64,000 bases of DNA. Source: Tessaracoccus caeni (GTDB lineage Bacteria > Actinomycetota > Actinomycetes > Propionibacteriales > Propionibacteriaceae). The position numbers were made by a program, and so were the translations under genes. The notes under the pieces were generated by a model, which was not told where the DNA came from, searched no databases, and saw only the letters and a program-made list of their open reading frames with translations. Shown here piece by piece: positions 8,363-16,557 of this stretch; position 1 is the stretch's first letter; each line of letters opens with the position of its first letter. The DNA lies in assembly GCF_029211185.1 (NCBI RefSeq), contig NZ_JARGDO010000002.1, positions 1 to 64,000 of the forward strand, given 5' to 3'.

Positions 8363-9240
8363 CACCGCTCCGTGGCGGCGTAGTGCGAGAGGAACACGTC
8401 CTCCAGGGACGGCGGGCCCGCCTCGAGCGAGCGGAGACCAGCCGCGGAGAGCCGGCTCAGCGCCTCCGGCAGAGCCGCGGCGGTGACGCTCAGCCGGAGC
8501 CGGTCGCCGTCGCTCGCCAGCACGGCGACGCCGTCGACGGAGAGGTCCGGCTGGGTATCGACGTGCGCCGTGATCAAGGTGTGCCCGGCGCCACGCAGCT
8601 CGGCCAGCGGCGCGGAGTCGACCAGCCGACCATCGCGGATGATGCCGACCCAGTCGCAGAGCCGCTCCACCTCGCCCAGGATGTGGCTCGACAGCAGGAT
8701 CGTCTTGCCGCGCGCATGGTCGGACTGGACGGCGTGGACGAAGGCCTGGTCGATCAGCGGGTCGAGGCCCGACGTCGGCTCGTCCAGGATCAGCAGCTCG
8801 GCGTCGGAGGCGAACGCGGCCACCAGCGCGACCTTCTGCCGGTTGCCCTTGGAGTAGGTGCGATTCTTCTTGGTCGGGTCCAGGTCGAACAGGTCGATCC
8901 ACCGCTGCCGGTCGTGCCCGCCGCCATGCAGCCGGGCCAGGATGTCGAGGGTCTCGCCGCCGCTCAGGTTGGGCCACAGGGTGACGTCGCCCGGCACGTA
9001 GGCGAGCCGGGAGTGGATCTCGGAGACGTCACGCCACGGGTCGAGGCCGAACACCGTCGCGCGCCCGGACGCGATGCCGAGCAGGCCCAGCAGGACGCGC
9101 ATGGTGGTGGTCTTGCCCGCGCCGTTGGGGCCGAGGAAGCCGTGCACCTGCCCCTGTTCCACGCGCAGGCTCAGGTCGTCCAGCGCGACGACATGCCCGT
9201 AGCGCTTCGTGACCCCCTCCAGTTCGATGATCGCGGTCAT
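8362..9240 (-). CDS. ABC transporter ATP-binding protein
   Basis: A 292-residue ATPase. It has Walker A GPNGAGKTTTM (about 36-46), a signature written SKGNRQKVALV in place of canonical LSGGQ, Walker B LLILDEPTSGLDP, and the switch His in ILLSSHILGEV. The drifted signature is common in the DrrA-like/TnrB2 group, whose C-terminal tail (about 215-292) resembles the one here. The ATG at 9240 overlaps the TetR stop by 4 bp, and its own stop overlaps the permease start, so the three genes form one operon. Confidence 0.9.
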   Translation of the reverse strand: MTAIIELEGVTKRYGHVVALDDLSLRVEQGQVHGFLGPNGAGKTTTMRVLLGLLGIASGRATVFGLDPWRDVSEIHSRLAYVPGDVTLWPNLSGGETLDILARLHGGGHDRQRWIDLFDLDPTKKNRTYSKGNRQKVALVAAFASDAELLILDEPTSGLDPLIDQAFVHAVQSDHARGKTILLSSHILGEVERLCDWVGIIRDGRLVDSAPLAELRGAGHTLITAHVDTQPDLSVDGVAVLASDGDRLRLSVTAAALPEALSRLSAAGLRSLEAGPPSLEDVFLSHYAATER

Positions 9241-9839
9241 TGCGATGCCTCCGTTCCGGTCGCCTTTCGCGCGGCCGCCAAGATCTCCGGGGAGATGAGG
9301 TAGGGGTTGAGCAGGTCGAGCTGCGCGGCGATGATCCGCGAGCTGCCCACCAGCGAGTCGGTCATGCCGAGGGAGCGCTCCACGTGCGGACGCAGCAGCA
9401 GCAAGCCCAGCTTCATCGTCACCAGCACCGCTGCCCGGTCTCGCACCGACGACGTGTCCCGCTCCGGCAGATGCGCCTCGGTGAGCGCGACCAGCGCGTC
9501 GAAGATGCGCTGCGAATGCGGGCTGTTCTCCACCAGCAGCCGGCTCAGGTAGCCGATCACGATGGGAGCGGAGCGGTGCACCTCCGCGAGGTACTCCGGG
9601 CCCAGGCCTGGCTGGTCGATGCCGGTGGCGACGTGTTCCTCGAAATAACCGAGGACGTAGTCGTCGCAGGCCGCGCGGAGGTCGCCCTTGGTGCCGAAGT
9701 GGTGCTGAATCAGCGCCGGCGACACCTCGGCGCGCTTCGCGATCTGGCGGATGCTGGCCGCGTCGCCCTGCTCGGTGAAGGAGGTCAGCGCCGCCCGGAG
9801 GATCCGGTCCCGGCCGGCGACGTCGTGTTGCGTGCCCAT
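9237..9839 (-). CDS. TetR-family transcriptional regulator
   Basis: A 200-residue protein. The N-terminal HTH spans about residues 8-55 (DRILRAALTSFTEQG, then ASIRQIAKRAEVSPALIQHH). The C-terminal half is a ligand-binding helical domain. The ATG at 9839 is chosen over 9875 because a TTGAGG-17-TATAGT promoter places transcription at this codon. A GGAC/GTCC dyad overlaps the promoter, so autorepression is likely. It is the first gene of the ABC-exporter operon and probably senses the exporter substrate. Confidence 0.85.
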   Translation of the reverse strand: MGTQHDVAGRDRILRAALTSFTEQGDAASIRQIAKRAEVSPALIQHHFGTKGDLRAACDDYVLGYFEEHVATGIDQPGLGPEYLAEVHRSAPIVIGYLSRLLVENSPHSQRIFDALVALTEAHLPERDTSSVRDRAAVLVTMKLGLLLLRPHVERSLGMTDSLVGSSRIIAAQLDLLNPYLISPEILAAARKATGTEASQ

Positions 9840-9844
9840 GATTC

Positions 9845-9875
9845 GGACTATACGAACGTCCAGTGACCCCCTCAA
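9845..9875 (-). promoter_or_regulatory. Promoter with overlapping TetR-operator-like dyad
   Basis: Read on the minus strand, -35 TTGAGG (9875-9870), a 17-bp spacer and -10 TATAGT (9852-9847) end 7 nt before the ATG at 9839. GGAC (9845-9848) and GTCC (9858-9861) frame a 17-bp imperfect dyad covering the -10 box. Autoregulation by the TetR protein is inferred from position. Confidence 0.55.
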
Positions 9876-9973
9876 CTGGACACCGCGCGGCGTGTCGTCC
9901 AGCCGACGACGAGCCCCACCACCACCGACAGCCCGGCGCCCTCATCAGGCGCACTGATCCACGAAAGGGATCC

Positions 9974-10021
9974 TTAACCGCTTGCTAGACCACCGAAGTG
10001 GGTGGTCTAGCAAGCGGTTAA
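9974..10021. terminator. Long hairpin, terminator-like, member of a repeated hairpin family
   Basis: A perfect 21-bp stem (9974-9994 with 10001-10021) has the 6-nt loop GAAGTG. It lies 14 bp after the stop of the minus-strand gene 10035-11528 and has no U-tract. Its arms and its central part CCACCGAAGT match the hairpins at 11640 and 60067. Confidence 0.6.
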
Positions 10022-10034
10022 GCACGCCACCGAG

Positions 10035-11528
10035 TCAGTCAGCAAGCGGGACGTAGCCCACAGCGTCGACCAAGGCCTGGCCCTCGTCAGAGACCATCCA
10101 GTCGACCAGCTCGGGAACGTGCGGGTTATCCGAACCGGCGGTTGCTGCGTACAGGTCGACGGTGAGCGGGTAACTGCCGTCGGCGATGTTCTCCGGGCTG
10201 GGCGCGACGCCGTCGATCGCCAGCAGCTTGATGCGGGGACTGCCGTTCATCTCCGTCGCGTACCAGCGGAACGAGTAGCCGATGGCCGCGGTCTGGTTGC
10301 GGTACTCCGCCACCGACTCGATCACCATGCCCATGCCCCACGACAGCTCCTCCGTGAGCGGCTCCGCCATGGGCACGTCGCCCATCACCTCGGCCAGCAT
10401 CGCCGTCTGGCTGCCGGAATCTTCCGGACGCTGATAGGCGACGATCTCCTCGTCCGCGCCGCCCAACTCGGCCCAGTTGGTGATCTGCCGCGTGTAGATC
10501 GCGCGCACCTGATCCAAGGTGAGACCCTCGACGGGGTTGTCGGCATTGACGAAGAAGACGAACGCGTCGTGCCCGATGGGGGTGAGATTCAGCTGCACCC
10601 CGCGCCGCTCAGCCTTCTCTAGATGCCCCTGAGACGGCTGCAGGACGAAGATCGCATCCGCGTCGCCATTGATCAGGCGGTCGTAGGCCTCCGAGGTGCG
10701 GTTGCAGGCGACATAGGTGTTCGCGAACTCGTAGATGTCGTCGCTGTCCGTCGGCATCGGCGGATCGTAGACGGCACGGGCCGCCGCCGAGTACACCGGA
10801 TACAGCGCGGTGGCCCCGTCGAGCAGGGGGAACTGCTCGGAGATGGTGAGGCTGCTGGGCGTCGGCGCCTGCACGACGACGGATTCGTCGCCCCACGGGT
10901 GATACAGCCAGAGATCCACTTCGCTGGAGACCCGCTCCAACGAGTCCCACTGCCATGCCCGGTACTCCCGATACCCCAGTTGACCAGAGGCGCCGACGGC
11001 CAGGACAAGGGAGCCCGCGACGATCACCCGGCGCGCCCGGACCCCCGTCGGAGGGTTGGCCCGGCATCCCCAAAGGAAGCCGCCGACGGAACCGACGAGG
11101 GTGGCGATCAGCATCAGGGGCGCGATCCCGTAGGCGCCGAGCAGCTCGGCCAGGACAAAGCCCAGGCCCCAAGGGAACGCAAACCCAAAACTCACCGTCT
11201 GGAGGGCCAAGTCCGTCCGCTCCTCGACCACTGCGAAGGAGATCACCCACACCAGCAGGAAGTAGGCCGGGACCAGCACCACGGGCAACAGCGCCTTGGC
11301 CCACTCCGGCGGACGCGACGGCCGGCGAGCGAACCAGCGCCAGATCAGCAACGACGTCGCCAGCGCCACCAGGGGCGCGATCACCAGCCCCATGTCCTGC
11401 CAGCGTCCGGAAGGAATGCCGACCAGGTCGGGCGCGACGAGCAGGGCGAAGGCCAGAATCGGCACCAGCAGCGGGATCGCGAGGAACCCAACCAGGAGGG
11501 TCATCGCGTAGTACTTCTTGTGACTCAT
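10035..11528 (-). CDS. Membrane-anchored PstS-like substrate-binding domain protein
   Basis: A 497-residue protein. About six membrane segments lie in the first 185 residues (about 8-33, 46-66, 80-101, 112-155 as two, 168-184). An extracytoplasmic domain (about 225-497) resembles phosphate-binding PstS proteins, with DADAIFVLQPSQ, LTLDQVRAIYTRQITNWAELGG and RPEDSGSQTAM. The last two are the GxxxNW and SGT-like ligand-loop patterns of the PstS/PBP-like-2 group. The ATG at 11528 has AAGGAAC upstream. No pst permease or ATPase is nearby, so it may sense phosphate or another anion rather than import it. It is a single-gene transcript between two related hairpins. Confidence 0.65.
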   Translation of the reverse strand: MSHKKYYAMTLLVGFLAIPLLVPILAFALLVAPDLVGIPSGRWQDMGLVIAPLVALATSLLIWRWFARRPSRPPEWAKALLPVVLVPAYFLLVWVISFAVVEERTDLALQTVSFGFAFPWGLGFVLAELLGAYGIAPLMLIATLVGSVGGFLWGCRANPPTGVRARRVIVAGSLVLAVGASGQLGYREYRAWQWDSLERVSSEVDLWLYHPWGDESVVVQAPTPSSLTISEQFPLLDGATALYPVYSAAARAVYDPPMPTDSDDIYEFANTYVACNRTSEAYDRLINGDADAIFVLQPSQGHLEKAERRGVQLNLTPIGHDAFVFFVNADNPVEGLTLDQVRAIYTRQITNWAELGGADEEIVAYQRPEDSGSQTAMLAEVMGDVPMAEPLTEELSWGMGMVIESVAEYRNQTAAIGYSFRWYATEMNGSPRIKLLAIDGVAPSPENIADGSYPLTVDLYAATAGSDNPHVPELVDWMVSDEGQALVDAVGYVPLAD

Positions 11529-11639
11529 CGGTGCCGTTCCTTGGTCCATGCCCGCAACGTCGCGGCTTCCTCGAATCCTACGCAGCCGGCGCGCGGACGA
11601 CGCCTTTACCCAAAGGAGCGTTTACAGACGAGGCACCGC

Positions 11640-11687
11640 TTAACCGCTTGCTAATCCACCGAAGTCGGTGGACTAGCAAGCGGCTAA
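11640..11687. terminator. Long hairpin, terminator-like, member of a repeated hairpin family
   Basis: A 22-bp stem with two mismatches (11640-11661 with 11666-11687) has the loop AAGT. It lies 25 bp after the stop of the minus-strand permease gene 11713-13125. The core CCACCGAAGTCGGTGG is shared with the hairpins at 9974 and 60067. Confidence 0.6.
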
Positions 11688-11712
11688 GGACATTCCGCCG
11701 CCCGTGGCGCGG

Positions 11713-13125
11713 CTACTCCGCCACGAGGCGAGCGATCACGCGGGGCTCAGACTTCCGCAAGGCCGGCAACGTGGGCAGCACGGTGGACAGCAGGGTGAGC
11801 AGGAAGCCGCCTGCGAAGACGCCGAGGATCAGCGGCCAGGACAGCACGAGGCTCCATCCAAGCTCTGCCGCACGAAGGGAGTAGGCCTGGAAGATGAGGC
11901 TGGGCATCACCGCGATGAGCGACAACAGCAGGCCGGTGGTGGTGATGATCAGCGCCTCGAAGGCCGGCACCGCGACGCGCTGCGCGGGAGTGGCTCCCAC
12001 GATGGCGACGAGCGCCAGTTCGGCGTCGCGCTGTTTACTCATCATGATCAGCACGCCGACGCCGCTCATGAAGGCGATCAGCAGAGGCAGGCCGAAGAGG
12101 TAGAGGTGGCTGTCCCAGGTGGGCACCTTGATCGTCGCGTCGCCCAAGTACGCGACCATCGCGCCGATTCCGGAATCACCCAACACCATCGAGCCGACGC
12201 CGATGGCGAAGGTGAACATGACGGGGACCACCGACTTGTACAGCCGGTCGGCGCGCGCGCTGACGGTGGAGCGCGCCAGCTGCCACGCCGGCGACATCGA
12301 CGGGATGAGCCGCGTCCACCAGCGGGTGACGGGCCGCACCAGCACGGGCGCGACGACGGCGAGCAACGCCGACCAGAAGAAGATCTGCAGGAAGCCGAGG
12401 ATCATCAGGTTGCTGATCGTCTCCTTGTAGCGATGCTCGAGCTGGATGGGAACGGAGACGAAGGACGCGGCGATGAGCAGGCCGAGCAAGATCAGCTTCA
12501 CCCAACCTCCGGCCCCCAGCCGCACCTTCCTCGGCGCGGCCTGCGCCAGCCGCAGCGCCTCGACCGGCGGGATCAGGCTGGCCGCCCGCGCCTGTCGCGC
12601 GCCGGCCACCACGGCCACCAGCATGCAGGCCAGGCAGGTGGCGAGGATCGGCCCGGCCTCCACCACCGGATCGACCACCTCGAACATGGTCTCGTCGCGG
12701 TTGCCGTAGGTGGTGAACGCGAACCATCCGTCGATGCTCAACACGCCGATCACTGCCCCGATCAGCCCGCAGGCCAGCGAGACGACGGCCAGCTGCACCG
12801 TGATCGTGGCGCTCACCTGGCCGGGGGTCGCCCCCGCCAGCGCCAGCCGGGCCAGCGATCCCCGACGCGACTCCACGACAAGCCCGGTGGCCGAGTGGAT
12901 CACGGGGATGGCGACGAACAGGATGCAGAGCCCGACGAGCATCTGAGTGATCGTGTAGTACGCCGACTGCAGGTACTCGAGACGGCCGTCGCGGATGGCG
13001 ACGTGCCCCGTCCAGTAGGTGATCATCGTGATCGTCAGGCTGGCGTTGATGACGATGAAGGCCAGGCTGACGCCCAGCCAGGCGGTCCAGGAGTCGCGCA
13101 GCTCGGCGCGTTGCAGACGCAGCAC
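11713..13125 (-). CDS. FtsX/MacB-type ABC transporter permease
   Basis: A 470-residue membrane protein with an FtsX-type architecture: an N-terminal helix (about 15-40) and two sets of helices. ATPGQVSATITVQLAVVS and the GATPAQRVAVPAFEALII stretch match the conserved cytoplasmic loop and following helix of this permease class. It starts 3 bp after the ATPase stop. With that ATPase it forms a LolD/MacB-like transporter, usually involved in exporting peptides or lipoproteins or in sensing cell-envelope antibiotics. The tandem kinases start 140 bp away in the opposite direction, and such transporters are often controlled by a neighbouring two-component system. Confidence 0.8.
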   Translation of the reverse strand: MLRLQRAELRDSWTAWLGVSLAFIVINASLTITMITYWTGHVAIRDGRLEYLQSAYYTITQMLVGLCILFVAIPVIHSATGLVVESRRGSLARLALAGATPGQVSATITVQLAVVSLACGLIGAVIGVLSIDGWFAFTTYGNRDETMFEVVDPVVEAGPILATCLACMLVAVVAGARQARAASLIPPVEALRLAQAAPRKVRLGAGGWVKLILLGLLIAASFVSVPIQLEHRYKETISNLMILGFLQIFFWSALLAVVAPVLVRPVTRWWTRLIPSMSPAWQLARSTVSARADRLYKSVVPVMFTFAIGVGSMVLGDSGIGAMVAYLGDATIKVPTWDSHLYLFGLPLLIAFMSGVGVLIMMSKQRDAELALVAIVGATPAQRVAVPAFEALIITTTGLLLSLIAVMPSLIFQAYSLRAAELGWSLVLSWPLILGVFAGGFLLTLLSTVLPTLPALRKSEPRVIARLVAE

Positions 13126-13128
13126 GGC

Positions 13129-13902
13129 TCAGCCCGCCTCGTGCGCGCTCAAGCCGGTGAGCGTGGCCGCGACCTGTTCCGCCGACGCCGACGCGAGTTC
13201 CTTCACCAGCAGCCCGTCTCGCATGAAGAAGATGCGGTCGCAGGCGGCGGCGACGGTGGGGTCGTGGGTGACGACGAGCACGCTGCGCCCGGGAGTGTGC
13301 GCGATCTGCGACAGCTCGGCCAGCACCAGTTCGCCGGTCCTGGTATCGAGGGCACCGGTGGGTTCGTCGGCAAAGATCACGTCGGGCTGCTGCGCCAGCA
13401 CGCGGGCGAGCGCGACACGCTGCTGCTCGCCGCCGGACATCGACGGCGGCTGGGCATTCATTCGTTCGGAGAGCCCGACGGTGGTGAGGGTGTTCTCGAT
13501 CAGGCCCGCCGGCGGCTTCCGTCGGGCGAGCATGTAGGGCAGCGCGACGTTCTCGGCGGCGGTCAGCGTCGGGATCAGGTTGTAGGACTGGAAGACGAAA
13601 CCCACCTGGGAGCGCCGCATCTTCGCCAGCGCGGTGCGCGACAGACCAGCCAACGGCTGCTCGGCGATGGACACCGTCCCACTGCTCGGCGCTTCCAAAC
13701 CGGCCAGGCAGTACATCAGCGTGGACTTGCCCGAGCCCGAGGGGCCCATGATGGCGACCATCTCGCCGGTGGAGACGCTGAGGCTCACGCCGTGCAGGAT
13801 CTCCACTTCCCCGTCGCCTACCCGATACGACTTCCTGACGTCCTGCGCCCGGATCGCCGTCGTCACCGGTGCTTGCACATGCGCATCAACTTCGATCGCC
13901 AT
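13129..13902 (-). CDS. ABC transporter ATP-binding protein, LolD/MacB type
   Basis: A 257-residue ATPase. It has Walker A GPSGSGKSTLM, Q-loop VFQSYNLIPTLTAAENV, signature SGGEQQRVALARVL, Walker B VIFADEPTGALD and switch LVVTHDPTVAA. LDTRTGE and the Q-loop sequence are typical of the LolD/MacB class that pairs with FtsX permeases. The ATG at 13902 is chosen because GAAGGAAGGG lies upstream; an in-frame start at 13974 has none. It is operonic with the permease (3-bp gap) and divergent from the first tandem kinase. Confidence 0.9.
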   Translation of the reverse strand: MAIEVDAHVQAPVTTAIRAQDVRKSYRVGDGEVEILHGVSLSVSTGEMVAIMGPSGSGKSTLMYCLAGLEAPSSGTVSIAEQPLAGLSRTALAKMRRSQVGFVFQSYNLIPTLTAAENVALPYMLARRKPPAGLIENTLTTVGLSERMNAQPPSMSGGEQQRVALARVLAQQPDVIFADEPTGALDTRTGELVLAELSQIAHTPGRSVLVVTHDPTVAAACDRIFFMRDGLLVKELASASAEQVAATLTGLSAHEAG

Positions 13903-14025
13903 GATGTGGCCCTTCCTTCGCTGGTGGTTCTGATACCCATCCAACTGACCTGCGGACGCTGCGGAATAGTTCACTTTCGGTCAGAAGCGCAGGCGAAGGG
14001 CCGGAGGGGTGGGCGCGGGCGCCAC

Positions 14026-14040
14026 TTATAGTGAGGACTC
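14026..14040 (+). promoter_or_regulatory. Promoter element of the first double kinase
   Basis: TTATAGTGAG (14026-14035) and 5 nt precede GTGACGGC at the kinase start. TATAGT is a good -10 box 8 nt before the GTG. The same block with the same spacing recurs at 16420 before the second kinase, so promoter and gene were duplicated together. Confidence 0.5.
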
Positions 14041-16380
14041 GTGACGGCGAAGACGCGCGCACGCACCGATTCAGGCGTGTCCGGGCCGGGGTTCTCCGGC
14101 TCGGTGCCGTTGCGTGTGCTGCGGTGGGCGTTGCTCGCCTGGCTGTTCCTGGAGTTCTTCATGCTGCTCAGCAGGGACGCCGACGACAGGGCGGAGGCCC
14201 TGGCCTTCGCCGTCGTGATGATGGTCAGCATCGGCATCGCGATCCTCGCCACCGCCCGCCCGCCGCTTGCCGCCGTCGCGAGCCTCGCTCCGATGGCCTC
14301 CACCTATCTGATCGGGCACCAGGCTCAGGACGTTCCGGCCTTCCTCGCCGTTCCCCTCGCCGTGTGCGCCACCGGCAGCGTCCGGGCCGTGATCCTGACC
14401 ATGACGCTCTTCCTCGGGCACGCCGTCGTTAAGGGCATCGCGCTGGACAACGCGGTGCACTTCGCCAGTTACGCGGTGTTCGCCCTCGGCTCCGCCGCAG
14501 CCGGTCTTGTCGTTCGGATGTTGCGCCGACGCACCCAGAGCGTCGGTGCGCACATCCGGCAGATCGAGGCGAAGGCCGAGGAACTGCGAGCCACGGAACG
14601 CACCAAGCTCGCCGACGAGCTTTCCGAGCTGCTGTCGGGTGGGCTCTCGGAACAGCGTCGACGAGTGGCCGCCGCCCGCGCCGACGACGACCCCGCCGGC
14701 GCGGCCCGCACCATCGAGGAGGCAGCGCAGGCCGCCCGCGAGGCGCTCGGCCGGCTGCGCGGCCTGGTCTCGACGCTGCGCGGGCACGCATCGGGCGGTG
14801 GCGTGATCGCGCCCGAACCCGGCCTGGTCGCCGTCGCCGAGGACGTCGACGAACTCCTGACGGGTCACGGGCTCGTGGTGGAGCTCGACACCTCCGGGAT
14901 GCTGCGCCCGTCCGGCGACTTCGCCGCCCGACTGCTCTCCGACGTGCTGCGCGAGGCGACGGCGGTGGCCGTCGAGGCTGCCCCACCCGGGGTGGCCGTG
15001 CGAATCGCCGTGGCCTCCGGGGCTCAGGGATCAAGCGTGGAGATCGACCTTCCTGGCGTGGTCTTCCCCGCGACGGACGGCCTCGCGCGCGCCCGTCGTC
15101 GGTGCCGACTCAGCGGCGGCTCGCTCGAGACCGGCGAGCCAGGGCTGCTTCGAGCGACGGTGCCCGCCCAGCCCACAGTGGGCGACGCGGGCGACGAGGT
15201 CTCGGAAGCAGATCATCTGCCGCGCTGGAACCGAGCGCGGACCCTGCGCTGGACGGGCAGCGTCCTCGCGCTCGCAGGCGTTCTGGTCTACGGCGCCCAC
15301 ACGCTGGCGGCGATACCCGAGGGCGGCGGCGCCTGGGTCGACCCGGCCCTGTGGGCGTGGACCTTCACCGCCCTGGTCGTCACCTGCTGGCGCCCGGCCT
15401 GGGCGATCGCGCCGCTGGTGCTGGTCTGTTTCCTCGCGTTGTGGCTCCTGGAGCCCCGACTCGCGTTCGCGGCGCCGCACCTCGCGCTCGTCACCCTGAC
15501 GGCGATGCTGGTTGCCCGCAACACCGTCTGGTCGGTCGGGATGCTCGCGCTGGCTGGGCTCTTCTCCGTGATCTGGTTCCGACGGCCCGAGCCGCTGGCG
15601 CTCTACCTCAGCCTCTTGATCATGGTCTTCGGCACCGCCGCCAGGCTGGGCGCGCAGCACTTCCATCGCCTCGCGCTCCATCACCGGGCCACCTTCGGCC
15701 GGGCGGTGGCGCAACGTCGTCGAGCCCGCGACGATGTCCGCCGCGAGCTGGCCGGCGAACTGCACGACATCGTCGCGCACCAGCTCACGCTGATCACCTT
15801 GCAGGGCGGCGCGGCTCAGGATCTCCGCGATCCCGGGGCCCTGGAGGCGGCTCTCGAGCGGGTGGACGCCACCCTGCAGTCCACCCAGACCGACCTCGCC
15901 CTCCTCCTGCACGTGCTGAAGGAACCCGGCTCTCACGGGGAGGCCACTGCCGGCGTCGGGGGCGAGACCGACGCCCTGCTGACGCCGCTGGGCGCAGCGG
16001 AGGCCGCCGCCATGACCCTGCGTGAGTCCGGCCGGGTCTTGATGGTCACGGCCGACCCCGCCGTCGACGAGGCGGATCCGACGACCCGACGGACGGTGAC
16101 CCGGATCATCCGCGAGGCCACCACCAACATCCTGCGGTATGCCCCCGAACAGGCGCATTGCACGCTCGAGCTGCGCGCGGACGGCGCGACCGTGAACCTG
16201 TCGGTGACCAGCCCTCTTCCGCTCTCGACCACCCCCTATGAGCACTCGACGGGCCTCGGCCTGGTCGGGTTGGAGGAGCGCGTCCGGCTCACCGGGGGCG
16301 CTCTCACGGCGCGCTCGGTCGACGGGATGTGGGTAGTGACGGCGACGCTGCCGCTCGTCCTCGCCCCGCGCTCGGCCTGA
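14041..16380 (+). CDS. Double sensor histidine kinase: degenerate N-half, active NarL-type C-half
   Basis: A 779-residue protein built of two kinase-like halves. The N-half (1-385) has about five membrane segments in residues 25-160, then a DHp-like stretch (183-250) and a HATPase-like region. In it, KLADELSELLSG shows Ser195 where the acceptor His should be, and the N-box and glycine-rich box are lost. The C-half (395-779) again has membrane helices, then GELHDIVAHQL with H575, N-box REATTNILRYA and G-box STGLGLVGLEERV, all intact for a NarL/DesK-type HisKA_3 kinase. The usual length of such kinases is 380-430 residues. A paralogue with the same layout follows, and a NarL-type regulator lies beyond it. 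The N-half may sense or regulate in cis (inference). Confidence 0.85.
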   Translation: MTAKTRARTDSGVSGPGFSGSVPLRVLRWALLAWLFLEFFMLLSRDADDRAEALAFAVVMMVSIGIAILATARPPLAAVASLAPMASTYLIGHQAQDVPAFLAVPLAVCATGSVRAVILTMTLFLGHAVVKGIALDNAVHFASYAVFALGSAAAGLVVRMLRRRTQSVGAHIRQIEAKAEELRATERTKLADELSELLSGGLSEQRRRVAAARADDDPAGAARTIEEAAQAAREALGRLRGLVSTLRGHASGGGVIAPEPGLVAVAEDVDELLTGHGLVVELDTSGMLRPSGDFAARLLSDVLREATAVAVEAAPPGVAVRIAVASGAQGSSVEIDLPGVVFPATDGLARARRRCRLSGGSLETGEPGLLRATVPAQPTVGDAGDEVSEADHLPRWNRARTLRWTGSVLALAGVLVYGAHTLAAIPEGGGAWVDPALWAWTFTALVVTCWRPAWAIAPLVLVCFLALWLLEPRLAFAAPHLALVTLTAMLVARNTVWSVGMLALAGLFSVIWFRRPEPLALYLSLLIMVFGTAARLGAQHFHRLALHHRATFGRAVAQRRRARDDVRRELAGELHDIVAHQLTLITLQGGAAQDLRDPGALEAALERVDATLQSTQTDLALLLHVLKEPGSHGEATAGVGGETDALLTPLGAAEAAAMTLRESGRVLMVTADPAVDEADPTTRRTVTRIIREATTNILRYAPEQAHCTLELRADGATVNLSVTSPLPLSTTPYEHSTGLGLVGLEERVRLTGGALTARSVDGMWVVTATLPLVLAPRSA

Positions 16381-16419
16381 TCCCGCGAGGGGCACCGTTG
16401 GCCACGGCTCGGCGGCTGC

Positions 16420-16434
16420 TTATAGTGAGTCGCA
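16420..16434 (+). promoter_or_regulatory. Duplicated promoter element before the second double kinase
   Basis: TTATAGTGAG (16420-16429) plus 5 nt precedes GTGACGGC, the same block as at 14026. It drives a short reading frame first (16435-16521), and the kinase start is farther on at 16558. Confidence 0.45.
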
Positions 16435-16521
16435 GTGACGGCTGGGGGGACCGACGCAGCGACGGGCCAGGTCAGTAAGTTCGCCAACGTTGCAAGGTCG
16501 CCGTCCCATGCGCCGCAGTAG
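16435..16521 (+). other. 28-codon upstream reading frame, probably the old N-terminus of the second kinase
   Basis: It opens with GTG at the same distance from the promoter block as the first kinase start and ends in TAG at 16519-16521. It is in the same frame as the kinase gene starting at 16558 (123 nt later). The simplest view is that the ancestral start was here, a stop codon arose, and translation now restarts at 16558 with its own ribosome site. It may act as a leader peptide. No evidence of function. Confidence 0.35.
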
Positions 16522-16557
16522 GTACCGCCTATCGGCGGGATGTGTAGAAGGAAGACG

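Noticed and set aside
16540-16557. ATG at 16540 as start of the second double kinase
   Set aside because: It has no ribosome site, while 16558 has AGAAGGAAG at a fitting distance; it would add only MCRRKT.
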